From positions 10,712 through 74,711 of the forward strand of contig JBARZE010000026.1 in NCBI GenBank assembly GCA_049649525.1: a DNA stretch of 64,000 nucleotides, given 5' to 3'. Position numbers and translations under genes: made by a program. The stretch is from JAAURB01 sp049649525 (lineage in GTDB: Bacteria; Cyanobacteriota; Cyanobacteriia; Cyanobacteriales; Microcoleaceae). Under the pieces are notes generated by a model. It was given only the letters and a program-made list of their open reading frames with translations, did no database searches and was not told where the DNA came from. This document shows positions 18,578 to 27,442 of the stretch, one piece after another (within the stretch, counting starts at the first letter, position 1; each line of letters begins with the position of its first letter).

Positions 18578-19498
18578 ATGACCGTAACAACGACGCAGTC
18601 AGGGGATTGGGCTTCGCGGCTGGTTAATGGGGTTCTCTCTGTTAAACCTCTTGCCCGCTGGGCAAAACATCAAGCCCGACAGAGAATGATTAACCGGGCA
18701 GAGAAAATGGGTGTTCCCTGGCGACAGCAATCAGAAAGCCTGTTATCCCGGAGTTGGAAGGCTGAATGGACAGAAGTGTGCGACCCAAACTTAGTCTATC
18801 CAGATTATTATCGCCGTTCTTTCCATGCCTACGAAACCGGGAATTTAAGTTGGCAAGCAGCCTCAGAGGTTGAAGTCGCCGCAATTTCTGTTCATGCTAA
18901 AATTTGGCCGGAAGCCGGAATTGAGGGCGATACTTGTCTGCGTCGGAGTTATCATCAATTCTTACAAACTCAGTTGCCGAGTCCACCTCAAACAATTGTA
19001 GATTTGGGATGTGGTGTGGGGATGAGTACCTTTGCCCTACAAGATCTTTATCCTCAAGCCAATATCACAGGAATTGATTTATCGCCTTATTTTTTGGCGA
19101 TCGCGCTTTACCAAAGTCAACAGCGATCTCATTCTACTCCGCAATGGCTACATCGTGCCGCAGAATCAACAGGTTTACCCAATGCATCAGTTGATTTAGT
19201 GTCGTTGTTTTTAGTCTGTCATGAACTGCCCCAGGCTGCAACCCGTGAAATCTTCCAGGAAGCTCGGCGAATTTTGCGTCCAGGGGGTCATATCGCCATT
19301 ATGGATATGAATCCTCAATCTGAAGTGATGAAGCGCATACCGCCCTATATTTTGACGCTGCTGAAAAGTACTGAACCTTTTTTAGATCAATATTTTAGTT
19401 TAGATCTTGAGCAAACTCTCAAACAAACCGGATTTAATACCCCAACCGTCACCATAAACAGCCCTCGTCATCGTACAATTATCGCTCAATGTGGATGA
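18578..19498 (+). CDS. class I SAM-dependent methyltransferase
   Basis: The product is 306 residues. The SAM-binding motif I is IVDLGCGVGMSTFAL, motif II contains ITGIDLSPYF, and a post-motif LRPGGHIAIMDMNP is typical of the UbiE/Methyltransf_11 type. The first 130 residues are a family-specific helical extension. It acts in the cytoplasm or at the membrane surface; its substrate (lipid, quinone or small metabolite) is unknown. A short gap after the esterase suggests one transcript. The hairpin repeat lies directly after the stop codon. Confidence 0.82.
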   Translation: MTVTTTQSGDWASRLVNGVLSVKPLARWAKHQARQRMINRAEKMGVPWRQQSESLLSRSWKAEWTEVCDPNLVYPDYYRRSFHAYETGNLSWQAASEVEVAAISVHAKIWPEAGIEGDTCLRRSYHQFLQTQLPSPPQTIVDLGCGVGMSTFALQDLYPQANITGIDLSPYFLAIALYQSQQRSHSTPQWLHRAAESTGLPNASVDLVSLFLVCHELPQAATREIFQEARRILRPGGHIAIMDMNPQSEVMKRIPPYILTLLKSTEPFLDQYFSLDLEQTLKQTGFNTPTVTINSPRHRTIIAQCG

Positions 19499-19499
19499 G

Positions 19500-19521
19500 T
19501 AGGGGCGCATTGCATGCGTCC
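19500..19521. repeat. dispersed hairpin repeat, copy 2
   Basis: AGGGGCGCATTGCATGCGTCC begins right after the methyltransferase stop codon. It differs from the copy at 16700 by one change in the right arm, so the stem is slightly weakened. Confidence 0.75.
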
Positions 19522-19594
19522 AATAGGGGTAAAGAGTAAAAGATTGTAATTATAGTCATAAATCCCATTCATAATTCATAATTGATTTGACAAA

Positions 19595-21790
19595 ATGCTG
19601 AGTGCAGAGGAATTTTATAGTGAATCCTTTTATCTAATTAATAATCCCGATGTGGCGGCTACAGTTGTCCGAGGTATTATTAGTAGTGGATTTGAGCATT
19701 TTATAGAATCAGGACAGTTTCAAGTTCGTCAACCGAGTCCGTTATACGAAGAAACTTATTATTTAGCCAATAATCCCGATGTCGAACAAGCTGTTCGAGA
19801 TAACTTTTTTGTGAGTGGTTTTCAGCATTATATCGAAATAGGTCAGTTTCAAAATCGTAATCCTGGGGCGTTATTTGATGGAGAATATTATTTAACTGAA
19901 AATCCTGATTTGATTCCTTTAGTTCAACAGGGCGATATCACGACAATTGAGCATTTTGTTGAGTTTGGGCAATTTGAAGGACGCAATCCGAGTCCTCTTT
20001 ATAATAATGATTATTATCTTAGTCAAAATCCGGATATTTTGGATTTTTTAGAACAAGATAAACTTACCGGAATTGAGCATTATTTAGAAGTCGGTGCTGC
20101 CCAAAAACGGGAGTTTACACCATTCATAGAAGCAAGAGGATCAACGTTACCGAATCGTTTAGGAATTGGCGATGCGACTCAAACTTCTGCGGTATTATTG
20201 ACTCGGGGAACTGTGGGCGGAAATTTAACCATTGAATATGCAACAAACCCCAATTTTAATACGGTTTTAGGTCGAATAGAAACGGAGGTGATTGATCCCT
20301 TAATTCCGATTAAAGTTGAGCTAGATAATTTAACGCCCGCAACTCAATATTTTGTCCGGGTTACTGATGCTGCGACGACTGTAGAATCCGGTAATTTTAG
20401 AACATTAGAACCCCTCGGAAGTCAAAACGGGCTAAGGTTTGGGGCGACTGGAACGACTCAAGGTGAATTGGCTCCTTTTCCTGCGATCGCAAATGTTCCG
20501 GCTCGTAATTTAGACTTTTTTGTAAACTTAGGAGATCCGATTGATGCAGATAGTGTTTCTCCCGATTTACCAGGGGTTGAACAAGTAGAAACACTTATTG
20601 GATTTGAAACTAAATATAATGAAGTTTATTCCGAACGTTCCGGGTTAAATACTTGGGGGAATTTATGGTCCTCTACACCCATTTATGCAGTCTGGGATGA
20701 TCGGAATGTGATGGAAGGGTTTGCGGGGGGAGTTAGCCCAACAGATGCATTTTTTCCTCAGACTTATTTCGGTACAGAAGGTGATTTTGTTAATCAAACA
20801 CCGCGCTTTCAAACAGCCTTAGATGCCTTTCAAACTTATCATCCTATTCGAGAAGAGTTTTACGGAGAAACGGCAGATTTAGTCACAGCTAATCAATCTA
20901 AACTTTATCGATTTAATACCCATGGGAATGATGCCGCTACGTTTATTTTAGATGCACGATCTTTCCGAGATGCGCCAGTTTCTTCTTTACCCGATGTGGC
21001 GACAGTTGACGAAACCAATCAGTTTATCAATGAAACATTTACACCGGGACGAACATTGCTGGGAGAAACCCAATTACAAGAATTAAAAGAGGATTTGTTA
21101 ACCGCAGAAGAGGCAGATATTACTTGGAAATTTATATTTTCACCTGTTCCTATGCAAAATTTACCCCTCCCTGATGCAGAGGATCGATGGGAAGGTTATG
21201 CAGCAGAAAGAACGAATTTATTGCAATTTATTGATGAAAATGAAATTGAGAATGTGGTGTTTATTTCGGGCAGTTTAAATGGTACAATTGTGAATGATAT
21301 TACCTATCAAACTGGGTTAGCTCAGCCACAAATTCCAACAGATATTTTTGAAGTGACGGTGGGTGCAACTGCGGTTCAGTTAGAATTAGAGGGTGAACAA
21401 TTCGCTGCGCCTTTAGGATCTGAAATTGTGGCTGTCACTTCGGATGCGCTATTAACGCCAGAGGAAAAAGAATTCTACAAAGATCTAGACACTCGCTTCA
21501 GTCAAGATCAATTTATTGAGAATTTTGTTAATGATCGTTTGACGACTTTAGGATATGATCCCATTGGTTTAAATGATTCTGATATTAACGCTGAATTAAT
21601 AGAAGGATTTTACACCACTGCTCATACTTTTGGTTGGACAGAATTTCTCATAGACCGCCAAACTCAAGATTTAACTGTTACCACCTACGGAATACCACCT
21701 TACACTCAAACAGAAGTAACTGCAACACCGGGGTTTGTGGTTAACCAGTTACCAGAAGTCGTGAGTCAGTTTATCGTCACACCTCAATAG
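19595..21790 (+). CDS. PhoD-like phosphatase fold protein with N-terminal repeats; probable pseudoenzyme
   Basis: The product is 731 residues. Residues 1-180 hold four repeats of about 46 residues of the pattern YY/F-L-x-x-NPDV ... GF-x-HYIE-GQFE-RNPSPLY, a module common at the ends of cyanobacterial surface proteins. A fibronectin-like strand domain follows (190-275), then a PhoD/metallophosphatase domain. The expected metal ligands are altered: the usual GDWRGELAPF reads GTTQGELAPF, the WDDHE motif reads WDDRN (Asp368 region), and the SGDVH motif reads SGSLN (558-562). NLGDPIDADS keeps its Asp. An inactive surface or binding role seems likelier than phosphatase activity. No signal peptide is visible. 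Confidence 0.72.
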   Translation: MLSAEEFYSESFYLINNPDVAATVVRGIISSGFEHFIESGQFQVRQPSPLYEETYYLANNPDVEQAVRDNFFVSGFQHYIEIGQFQNRNPGALFDGEYYLTENPDLIPLVQQGDITTIEHFVEFGQFEGRNPSPLYNNDYYLSQNPDILDFLEQDKLTGIEHYLEVGAAQKREFTPFIEARGSTLPNRLGIGDATQTSAVLLTRGTVGGNLTIEYATNPNFNTVLGRIETEVIDPLIPIKVELDNLTPATQYFVRVTDAATTVESGNFRTLEPLGSQNGLRFGATGTTQGELAPFPAIANVPARNLDFFVNLGDPIDADSVSPDLPGVEQVETLIGFETKYNEVYSERSGLNTWGNLWSSTPIYAVWDDRNVMEGFAGGVSPTDAFFPQTYFGTEGDFVNQTPRFQTALDAFQTYHPIREEFYGETADLVTANQSKLYRFNTHGNDAATFILDARSFRDAPVSSLPDVATVDETNQFINETFTPGRTLLGETQLQELKEDLLTAEEADITWKFIFSPVPMQNLPLPDAEDRWEGYAAERTNLLQFIDENEIENVVFISGSLNGTIVNDITYQTGLAQPQIPTDIFEVTVGATAVQLELEGEQFAAPLGSEIVAVTSDALLTPEEKEFYKDLDTRFSQDQFIENFVNDRLTTLGYDPIGLNDSDINAELIEGFYTTAHTFGWTEFLIDRQTQDLTVTTYGIPPYTQTEVTATPGFVVNQLPEVVSQFIVTPQ

Positions 21791-21909
21791 TTTTTAGTTG
21801 TTAGTATTTAGTTTTTAGAGAATATCAGAAATTAGTCAGTAACAGGCATGACTCCTTACTTCTTACTTGCCTATTGCTTATTGCCAGAGCGCATAAGGCT
21901 ATAAAATGC

Positions 21910-21955
21910 AGAGACGTTACATGTATTCCAAAGACGTTACACGTAACATCTCTAC
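21910..21955. repeat. palindromic repeat, two further copies
   Basis: AGACGTTACATGTA and AAGACGTTACACGTAACATC stand 20 bases apart and match the 18-base palindrome at 13058. They lie between convergent genes. The second copy has two changes but can still pair. Confidence 0.65.
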
Positions 21956-21960
21956 TGTTT

Positions 21961-22611
21961 TTAGGCTTGAATTGCTTTTTTTGTGACTGCAAAGTTGGGA
22001 ATTAAGGGTTTCGATAATAACAACCCAATTAACCCGAGACAAATAGAAATTTTCATGTAGTCTGGGTTATTCTGCGCCCGCTCTCGAGTCACTTCCAGCT
22101 TCAAGTTAGGATTAGAAAATAGAACAGTTTCTGCTTGATTATTTCCATATTCAATTCCCGAAACACTAAGATTTTGAGTATTATTTGTCGGACTAAATAT
22201 ACCTCTGTTCTGAATTTGCAGAATCTGAGCTTGTGAGTTTTGCTGGGTACGAGCAAACAGATTTAATCCATTAAATTGATGCTGTTTATCTTGATAAGAT
22301 TGAGTGGTTTTCTGTCCCCACAGAAAGGATTCTAAATTATCTTTATTCCAGCTATGCTCACCCCATTTTGCCTGAAATGTTTTGATTTCTGACAACTCAA
22401 CCACACCATCTGAATTCTGGTCTACTGCTTCAAATGTGCCGGAGAGTGTATCAGTACCCATTTGTTGTTGAAAGTGAAAACGAGTTTGTGATGAGGGTAG
22501 TGTATTCCAAAGTCCAACACTCACTGCTACGCCAGCAACGACAGCGAACAGATTCGCGATATTCTGCTTGAATAATTGACCGGGTTGAGTTGTGGTTGAA
22601 AATAATTTCAT
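21961..22611 (-). CDS. membrane-anchored EF-hand protein
   Basis: From the ATG at 22611 the product is 216 residues; a GTG at 22623 is an alternative. There are two membrane segments: a likely signal anchor at about residues 20-38 (LFAVVAGVAVSVGLW) and a C-terminal helix (ISICLGLIGLLLSKPLI) followed by a basic tail. One EF-hand-like calcium loop is seen, DQNSDGVVELSE. The part between is polar and probably outside the cytoplasm. The two-anchor shape suggests a surface or periplasmic loop protein. The family is not recognised. Confidence 0.6.
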   Translation of the reverse strand: MKLFSTTTQPGQLFKQNIANLFAVVAGVAVSVGLWNTLPSSQTRFHFQQQMGTDTLSGTFEAVDQNSDGVVELSEIKTFQAKWGEHSWNKDNLESFLWGQKTTQSYQDKQHQFNGLNLFARTQQNSQAQILQIQNRGIFSPTNNTQNLSVSGIEYGNNQAETVLFSNPNLKLEVTRERAQNNPDYMKISICLGLIGLLLSKPLIPNFAVTKKAIQA

Positions 22612-22723
22612 AGGAATAAACACTTAGGTAGACTCATTAACTCCTTTCATTGAGAACATATTTCTCGACTTCACGAACTTATGCACTTTTTTTACATATT
22701 CCTGTAAATCGATTAATCTGTTC

Positions 22724-22882
22724 TCAACTGCTGCGGGTTGAATTGTTTTGACGGTCTTTGTTTTGGCTGCCCATCTGATCCATATAAGCAAGTAAGCGTT
22801 GGGAAAGCTTTAAGCGACCATTAAGAACTTCATCAGATAAAGCAATCATTCCGAGTAAAACAGAAAGACTTAAAATATCCAT
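22724..22882 (-). CDS. small protein behind a two-operator promoter
   Basis: The product is 52 residues from the ATG at 22882: a hydrophobic first third (MDILSLSVLLGMIAL), then an amphipathic basic helix (LKLSQRLLAYMDQMG) and a polar tail. The open frame continues upstream to 22987, but that part runs through the promoter and operators, so the internal ATG is chosen. The promoter at 22910-22966 has a perfect TTGACA box, so the gene is probably strongly but conditionally expressed. The family is not recognised. Confidence 0.55.
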   Translation of the reverse strand: MDILSLSVLLGMIALSDEVLNGRLKLSQRLLAYMDQMGSQNKDRQNNSTRSS

Positions 22883-22909
22883 TTGCTCGTTCCTTCTTAG
22901 TCTAACTAG

Positions 22910-22966
22910 ACTGTACAGTTTAATCACTCTATATATAGGATAGACTGTACAGTTTGAATTTGTCAA
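22910..22966 (-). promoter_or_regulatory. promoter with two identical palindromic operators
   Basis: On the minus strand TTGACA (22961-22966) is followed after 18 bases by TATCCT (22937-22942). The ten-base palindrome ACTGTACAGT occurs in the spacer (22944-22953) and again just past the expected start of transcription (22910-22919), with centres 34 bases apart. Both copies share the longer block AAACTGTACAGTCTA. Paired operators between and behind the promoter elements are the classical layout for a dimeric repressor. The sequence is not the usual cyanobacterial LexA box. Confidence 0.7.
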
Positions 22967-22990
22967 GCCGCTATGGAGTGAAATCACTGA

Positions 22991-23758
22991 TTAAGCAGCG
23001 ACAGGTAAAACTTCAAAGCGTTGACCCGGTTGAGGTTGCAGGACTCGGGTTGAGAGATTATGACGAGCGAGGGTTGAGCGAAAATCTTCTATACTCCCTT
23101 CGGGTTTAATGAAAGCAGTCAACAAGCCTTCATACTGAATCTCTTCTCCGTCTGCGGTTGGTACCATCACTTGAGGCGTTGCCCACTGCGCCAACTTTAA
23201 AGCGGTTTCTGCTCCTTGAATAATTGGCCCAATAATCGGTAAGGAGAGGGTGGTTAATGGAGTAATCACCACATCAATCGGTGCAATATCTTTTAACTCG
23301 GGGGAATGGTAACCGTGAGGTTCATAATAAAGCGTGTGGTTAGTTGCTAATTCGCTCAGCAGATAACCATTCTCCACTAAAGTTGGCCCAATGGGAGAAC
23401 CCGGAAGCGCCTTAATATTGATCTCATTGGCGAGGGTATAACTTTCTCCATGTTTTAAAGTTGTCACTTGAGTATATTCCAACTCTTTTACCACTTTGGT
23501 GGCGTTAGGAGAAGCGATAACCGGAATATTTTTGTCAAGCTGCTTCAAAGTTTCAGGATGAGCGTGATCTTCTAATCCTTGGGATAGCAAAATCAGGTCA
23601 ATATTGTCTGGTATGGGACGCGGGGTAGGGCGTATTCCTTTGAATAACCAAGGTAAATTCCCAAACATTAACGGCCCCACTAACCAAGGGTCCAGCAGAA
23701 TGCGTTGATTGCTAATTTCGAGTAGCCAAGAGTTGCTATCAAGCCAGGTAAGATACAT
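22991..23758 (-). CDS. MBL-fold (UlaG-like) protein with variant metal site
   Basis: The product is 255 residues. The start (MYLTWLDSNSWLLEISNQRI) and strand pattern are those of UlaG-like metallo-beta-lactamase-fold proteins. The HxHxDH motif is replaced by QGLEDH in LLSQGLEDHAHPETL. As far as I recall, the same variant occurs in plant and cyanobacterial relatives, so it may be a family trait and not recent decay. A soluble location is likely. The substrate is unknown. The gene ends 25 bases before the -35 box of the small downstream gene. Confidence 0.75.
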   Translation of the reverse strand: MYLTWLDSNSWLLEISNQRILLDPWLVGPLMFGNLPWLFKGIRPTPRPIPDNIDLILLSQGLEDHAHPETLKQLDKNIPVIASPNATKVVKELEYTQVTTLKHGESYTLANEINIKALPGSPIGPTLVENGYLLSELATNHTLYYEPHGYHSPELKDIAPIDVVITPLTTLSLPIIGPIIQGAETALKLAQWATPQVMVPTADGEEIQYEGLLTAFIKPEGSIEDFRSTLARHNLSTRVLQPQPGQRFEVLPVAA

Positions 23759-23983
23759 AGTCTTTTATGAGACAACATCACTTTCTATTGTAAAGAAACT
23801 TTACGATCCAAGAGCATCACGAGTTGTCGATTTATGCCTATAAATCAATCACAGGCGACCCAACAGGTTAAATAAAAGTTAAAATAAATATCGCGATCGC
23901 ATACCTGCAATAGCCCTGAAATCATTGGCTGTTCAGTTATCTAAGCGTTTCAACGAACATGCCACAGTTGTCAAATAGCGCTC

Positions 23984-24222
23984 GATTTCCTAACCCTTTT
24001 TATGGGGACGAGAGTGGAAGGTTTCACAGTTGGTTTTCGGTGCGCTGCCTTTTGTTTATGGTCCGCTGGTGACTTCTGTCTTAGCGTTGCTGCTAGCCGT
24101 CCCCATTGGGTTAGCGGTGGCCCTGGTGACACGTGACGATTTTTTACCATTGTCGGTGCGATCGCACTTTTGCTTTTTTAGTCGAACTGATTGCAGCAAT
24201 TCCCAGTGTGATTATTGCCTAA
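23984..24222 (+). pseudogene. pstC: relic of pstC, phosphate ABC transporter permease
   Basis: Frame 24030 reads FGALPFVYGPLVTSVLALLL then AVPIGLAVALVTRDDFLP, the signature segment of PstC. A shifted frame continues as FLVELIAAIPSVIIA before a stop. A further frame upstream may hold the DFLT piece. No start, no substrate-binding partner gene and no remaining permease helices are present, so this is a decayed remnant of about 75 codons with at least one frameshift. Intact PstC is about 300 residues. Confidence 0.72.
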
Positions 24223-24378
24223 GTGAGTGGGAGATGGCGGAAACAGATAAGGGCAAAAGGTTGATCGCTTTCCCTAGCCCTCATCAGTACAATTTCCGAT
24301 CGCGATTTTAATCAGTATAATCAGTGATTGTAATTAGTGTCTTCTAAACTTCAAAGTTGAACTTGAAAGAAAAATTGC

Positions 24379-25038
24379 TTATCGTAAAGTATTGACCAAA
24401 TTTGCTTTGTGTAAATTAGTATTTTCTAGCTTTGCGCCTCCTAAATCTGAAGCGGTTAAATCAGCCCCGGTCAAGTTAGCATTGGTTAAATTCGCATCTC
24501 GTAGATTAACACCATTAACAATATCTATAGGCTGTAAATCTCCTTCTTGAAGCCGAATATGACCTAAGTGACCAATCGTTTGACGAGCATCTTTAAGATT
24601 AGCACCTGTTAAATCTGCACTTTCCATATTAGCCCCAATTAAGTTAGCGCCCATCAGGTTAGCATTGGTTAAATCTGCAATTACCATGCCCGCTAAACTT
24701 AAATTAGCATTTTGGAGATCGGCCGCTGTCAAATTAGCCCCATGCAGCTTTGTCACAACCAAGCTAGCACCTCTGAGATTAGCTTCGACTAATTCAGCCC
24801 GGTTTAAATTGGCTTCGTTGAGATTGGCCTCAGCCAGGTTTGCCCCACTGAGGTTAGCATCTTTTAAATTTGCGCCGCTGAGATCAACTCCCGCTAACTG
24901 CGCCCCACTGAGGTCACAGCGGACACATTCTTTAGTATCTAATAACTGTTTTAGGTGTGCGGGATTTTCGGCAACTGCTGGAGTGACCAGACTTGTCGCC
25001 ATCATGAATACTGCGGTGGCTATCGTTCTTAAATTCAT
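24379..25038 (-). CDS. secreted pentapeptide-repeat protein
   Basis: From the ATG at 25038 the product is 219 residues (GTG at 25044 is possible). A signal peptide (TAVFMMATSLVTPAVAENPA) is followed by LKQLLDTKECVRCDLSGAQL and about 25 pentapeptide repeats of the A(N/D)LXX type, which build a right-handed beta-helix. A break around GHLGHIRLQEGDLQPIDIVN divides the helix in two. The CVRC pair near the start is typical of lumenal/periplasmic cyanobacterial members. A thylakoid-lumen or periplasmic location is inferred; no binding partner is evident. Confidence 0.82.
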   Translation of the reverse strand: MNLRTIATAVFMMATSLVTPAVAENPAHLKQLLDTKECVRCDLSGAQLAGVDLSGANLKDANLSGANLAEANLNEANLNRAELVEANLRGASLVVTKLHGANLTAADLQNANLSLAGMVIADLTNANLMGANLIGANMESADLTGANLKDARQTIGHLGHIRLQEGDLQPIDIVNGVNLRDANLTNANLTGADLTASDLGGAKLENTNLHKANLVNTLR

Positions 25039-25302
25039 TGGCACACCTTTGGGAAACTCAATGATACATAGTATGCCGGATGCAGGCAGATTAATAAATG
25101 AGGAAAGTCCGAAATTAGTGTGATATATATCACTAATATAATGTAACCTAAGTCACGGAAAAAATACTAGATTTAAGCAGCTAACTCACCCTAATCAATC
25201 TAATGAGTCGATTTTCCGATATGATGTTGACAGCTTTGAAGACGGAAAAGTAACGATTCAGAGATTACAGAAGTTTGTTTCAATCAATGGAGAGAATCAG
25301 AA

Positions 25303-25659
25303 ATGAAAGCCCAAATTTATGATCGAATTGAGATCATTACAGATATTAAAATTAAGTTTAGTCAGCGTTCTATTCCTCAAGGAACCATTGGTACAATTAT
25401 AGAATGCTATAAATACCCAAAAGAAAGCTACAGCGTTGATTTGACAATACCGGATAGCACCGTTTCAGGCGGATTTGATTATGAGAATCTTATCTTATCT
25501 CCTGAACAATTTATTGTAGCGAATAATACACCTGAAGCAGAACAGTTAAAATTGACTTATCAGGATATTAAGTATGAAGTTCCCATAGTTGAGAATCCTC
25601 AAACACCCACTATAAATCATTTCTCTGATTCATCTCGGATCAAGTTTCCTAAAAAATAA
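25303..25659 (+). CDS. DUF4926-like protein
   Basis: The product is 118 residues. The first 75 form a small beta-barrel (IYDRIEIITDIKIKF, IPQGTIGTIIECYKYP, YSVDLTIPDS) like DUF4926 proteins, which are often found near toxin-antitoxin or polymorphic-toxin genes. The tail is polar and likely disordered. GAGAG lies ahead of the ATG. Its neighbours here do not suggest a partner. Confidence 0.55.
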   Translation: MKAQIYDRIEIITDIKIKFSQRSIPQGTIGTIIECYKYPKESYSVDLTIPDSTVSGGFDYENLILSPEQFIVANNTPEAEQLKLTYQDIKYEVPIVENPQTPTINHFSDSSRIKFPKK

Positions 25660-25789
25660 ACACGGTTAAATTTGCTAAATTTGTAGCTATTGTTTTTAAT
25701 CCATTAAAAATATCTATATTTTAGCGCTAAGATGAATAAAAAATATAAATTACTCTCTTAAATTTATTGGAATTAACTAGGATATAGTT

Positions 25790-27382
25790 ATGAAATGGGC
25801 TGTGCGATCATTTAGTGTTCTGATTGTTTTGGGTTTCTTAGTTGTATTTACATTTCACAATTTTCGGGTACAGAATCAAAGTTTCAGCCTCAGAATTTTG
25901 CATACTAATGATCATCATGCCCATCTTGAACCGACAATGGTTGATGGGCAACAATTCGGAGGAATTAGTAGACGAAAAACCTTAATTAATCAACTTCGTC
26001 AAACAAGCAATACTCCTACATTATTACTCGATGCTGGGGATATTTTCCAAGGAACCCTTTATTTTAATCAGTATTTAGGTAAAGCAGATTTACCGTTTTA
26101 TAATGATTTGAATTATACGGCTGTTGCAGTCGGAAATCATGAATTTGATCAAGGACAGCAAGTCCTAGCAAGCTTTCTTAAATCGGCTAACTTTTCTATG
26201 TTGTCGGCTAACCTAGAAATGGCTAATAATTCTCCTTTAAAAGGACAGATTAAACCTTGGATAATTAAAGAAATAGAAGGTGAAAAAATAGGGATATTAG
26301 GATTAACGACAACAGAAACAAAAACTCTTTCTAGTCCGGGAGAAGGTATTGAGTTTAACGATGAAGTCATGGCAGCTAAAACTGCTGTTGAAGAATTGAC
26401 ACAGCAAGGAATTAATAAAATTATTGCTTTAACGCATATTGGCTTATCTCATGACTTAGAATTAGCTGAAAAAGTTGATGGAATTGATATTATTATTGGA
26501 GGGCATTCTCATACACCGCTAGGTAAAATGTTAGGTGCAAAGTTACCTTATCCAATTGTTGAAAAAACACCGAATGGAGATACAATTTTAGTGGCGACAG
26601 ATTGGGAATGGGGTAAATATTTAGGGGATTTAGAGGTTGAATTTGATCGTAAAGGGCGGATTAAACAATGGAATGGTTTCCCTCATGCTATCGATAATAA
26701 AATTCAATCTTCACCGGAATTTGAACAGAAACTTCAGGCATTTAAACAACCTTTAGAAAAATTACGACAAACCGTTATTGGTCAAACTAAGGTTAAATTA
26801 GAAGGCGATCGCGCTAAAATTAGGACACAAGAAACAAATTTAGGTAATTTGATTGCTGATGCAATGTTAAATCAATTAAAAGTTGACGGGGCGGATGTGG
26901 CGTTAGTGAATGCAGGCGGAATTCGGTCGAGTATTCCCCCCGGAAATATTACTTTAGGGCAAGTATTAGAAGTATTACCTTTTAATAATACTATTACTCG
27001 CTTAGATTTAACTGGGGAACAACTTAAACAAGCTTTAGAACATGGTGTGAGTGGTGTTGAAGAAGAAGAGGGATGTTTTTCTCATGTAGCTGGAATTCGA
27101 TTCACTTGGAACCCTACAAAGCCTATAGGAAATCGGATTAATTCTGTTAAAATTATCGATAAAAATGCTAAGGAAAAATCATTAGATTTGACAGCAACTT
27201 ATCGACTTGTGACTAATAATTTTATGATGAAAGGTGGTGACGGATACCAGGTTTTAACACAAGGTGAAAATCAAGTGGATACTGGCTTTTTGATTTCAGA
27301 TGTTGTGACTGAATATATTAAAAATCAATCTCCGATTAATTTCAAAGCAGATAACCGGATTAATTTAGTACAATCTTCCTAA
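25790..27382 (+). CDS. 5'-nucleotidase / UshA-like metallophosphatase
   Basis: The product is 530 residues. A signal anchor (about 5-25) is followed by the calcineurin-type domain with ILHTNDHHAHLEP, LLDAGDIFQG, GNHEFDQG and GGHSHTPLG, which hold the two-metal site. The C-terminal nucleotide-binding domain has VALVNAGGIRSSIPPG, VLEVLPFNNTI and NNFMMKGGDGY. It most likely hydrolyses nucleotides or related phosphate esters outside the cytoplasm. AGGA sits before the ATG. A polytopic membrane protein gene follows at 60 bases and may share its transcript. Confidence 0.9.
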   Translation: MKWAVRSFSVLIVLGFLVVFTFHNFRVQNQSFSLRILHTNDHHAHLEPTMVDGQQFGGISRRKTLINQLRQTSNTPTLLLDAGDIFQGTLYFNQYLGKADLPFYNDLNYTAVAVGNHEFDQGQQVLASFLKSANFSMLSANLEMANNSPLKGQIKPWIIKEIEGEKIGILGLTTTETKTLSSPGEGIEFNDEVMAAKTAVEELTQQGINKIIALTHIGLSHDLELAEKVDGIDIIIGGHSHTPLGKMLGAKLPYPIVEKTPNGDTILVATDWEWGKYLGDLEVEFDRKGRIKQWNGFPHAIDNKIQSSPEFEQKLQAFKQPLEKLRQTVIGQTKVKLEGDRAKIRTQETNLGNLIADAMLNQLKVDGADVALVNAGGIRSSIPPGNITLGQVLEVLPFNNTITRLDLTGEQLKQALEHGVSGVEEEEGCFSHVAGIRFTWNPTKPIGNRINSVKIIDKNAKEKSLDLTATYRLVTNNFMMKGGDGYQVLTQGENQVDTGFLISDVVTEYIKNQSPINFKADNRINLVQSS

Positions 27383-27442
27383 TTATCGGTAAAATTAAAA
27401 TAAATAATGCTAATATTTTATAGCTGCAAATTAGGTTAAATT

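Noticed and set aside
22910..22953. A LexA (SOS) box
   Set aside because: The palindrome ACTGTACAGT does not match the usual cyanobacterial LexA pattern (AGTAC...GTTC), so naming LexA would be a guess.
22991..23758. Recent inactivation of the MBL-fold protein because HxHxDH is lost
   Set aside because: The QGLEDH variant seems shared by plant and cyanobacterial relatives as far as I recall, so it is probably a family trait.
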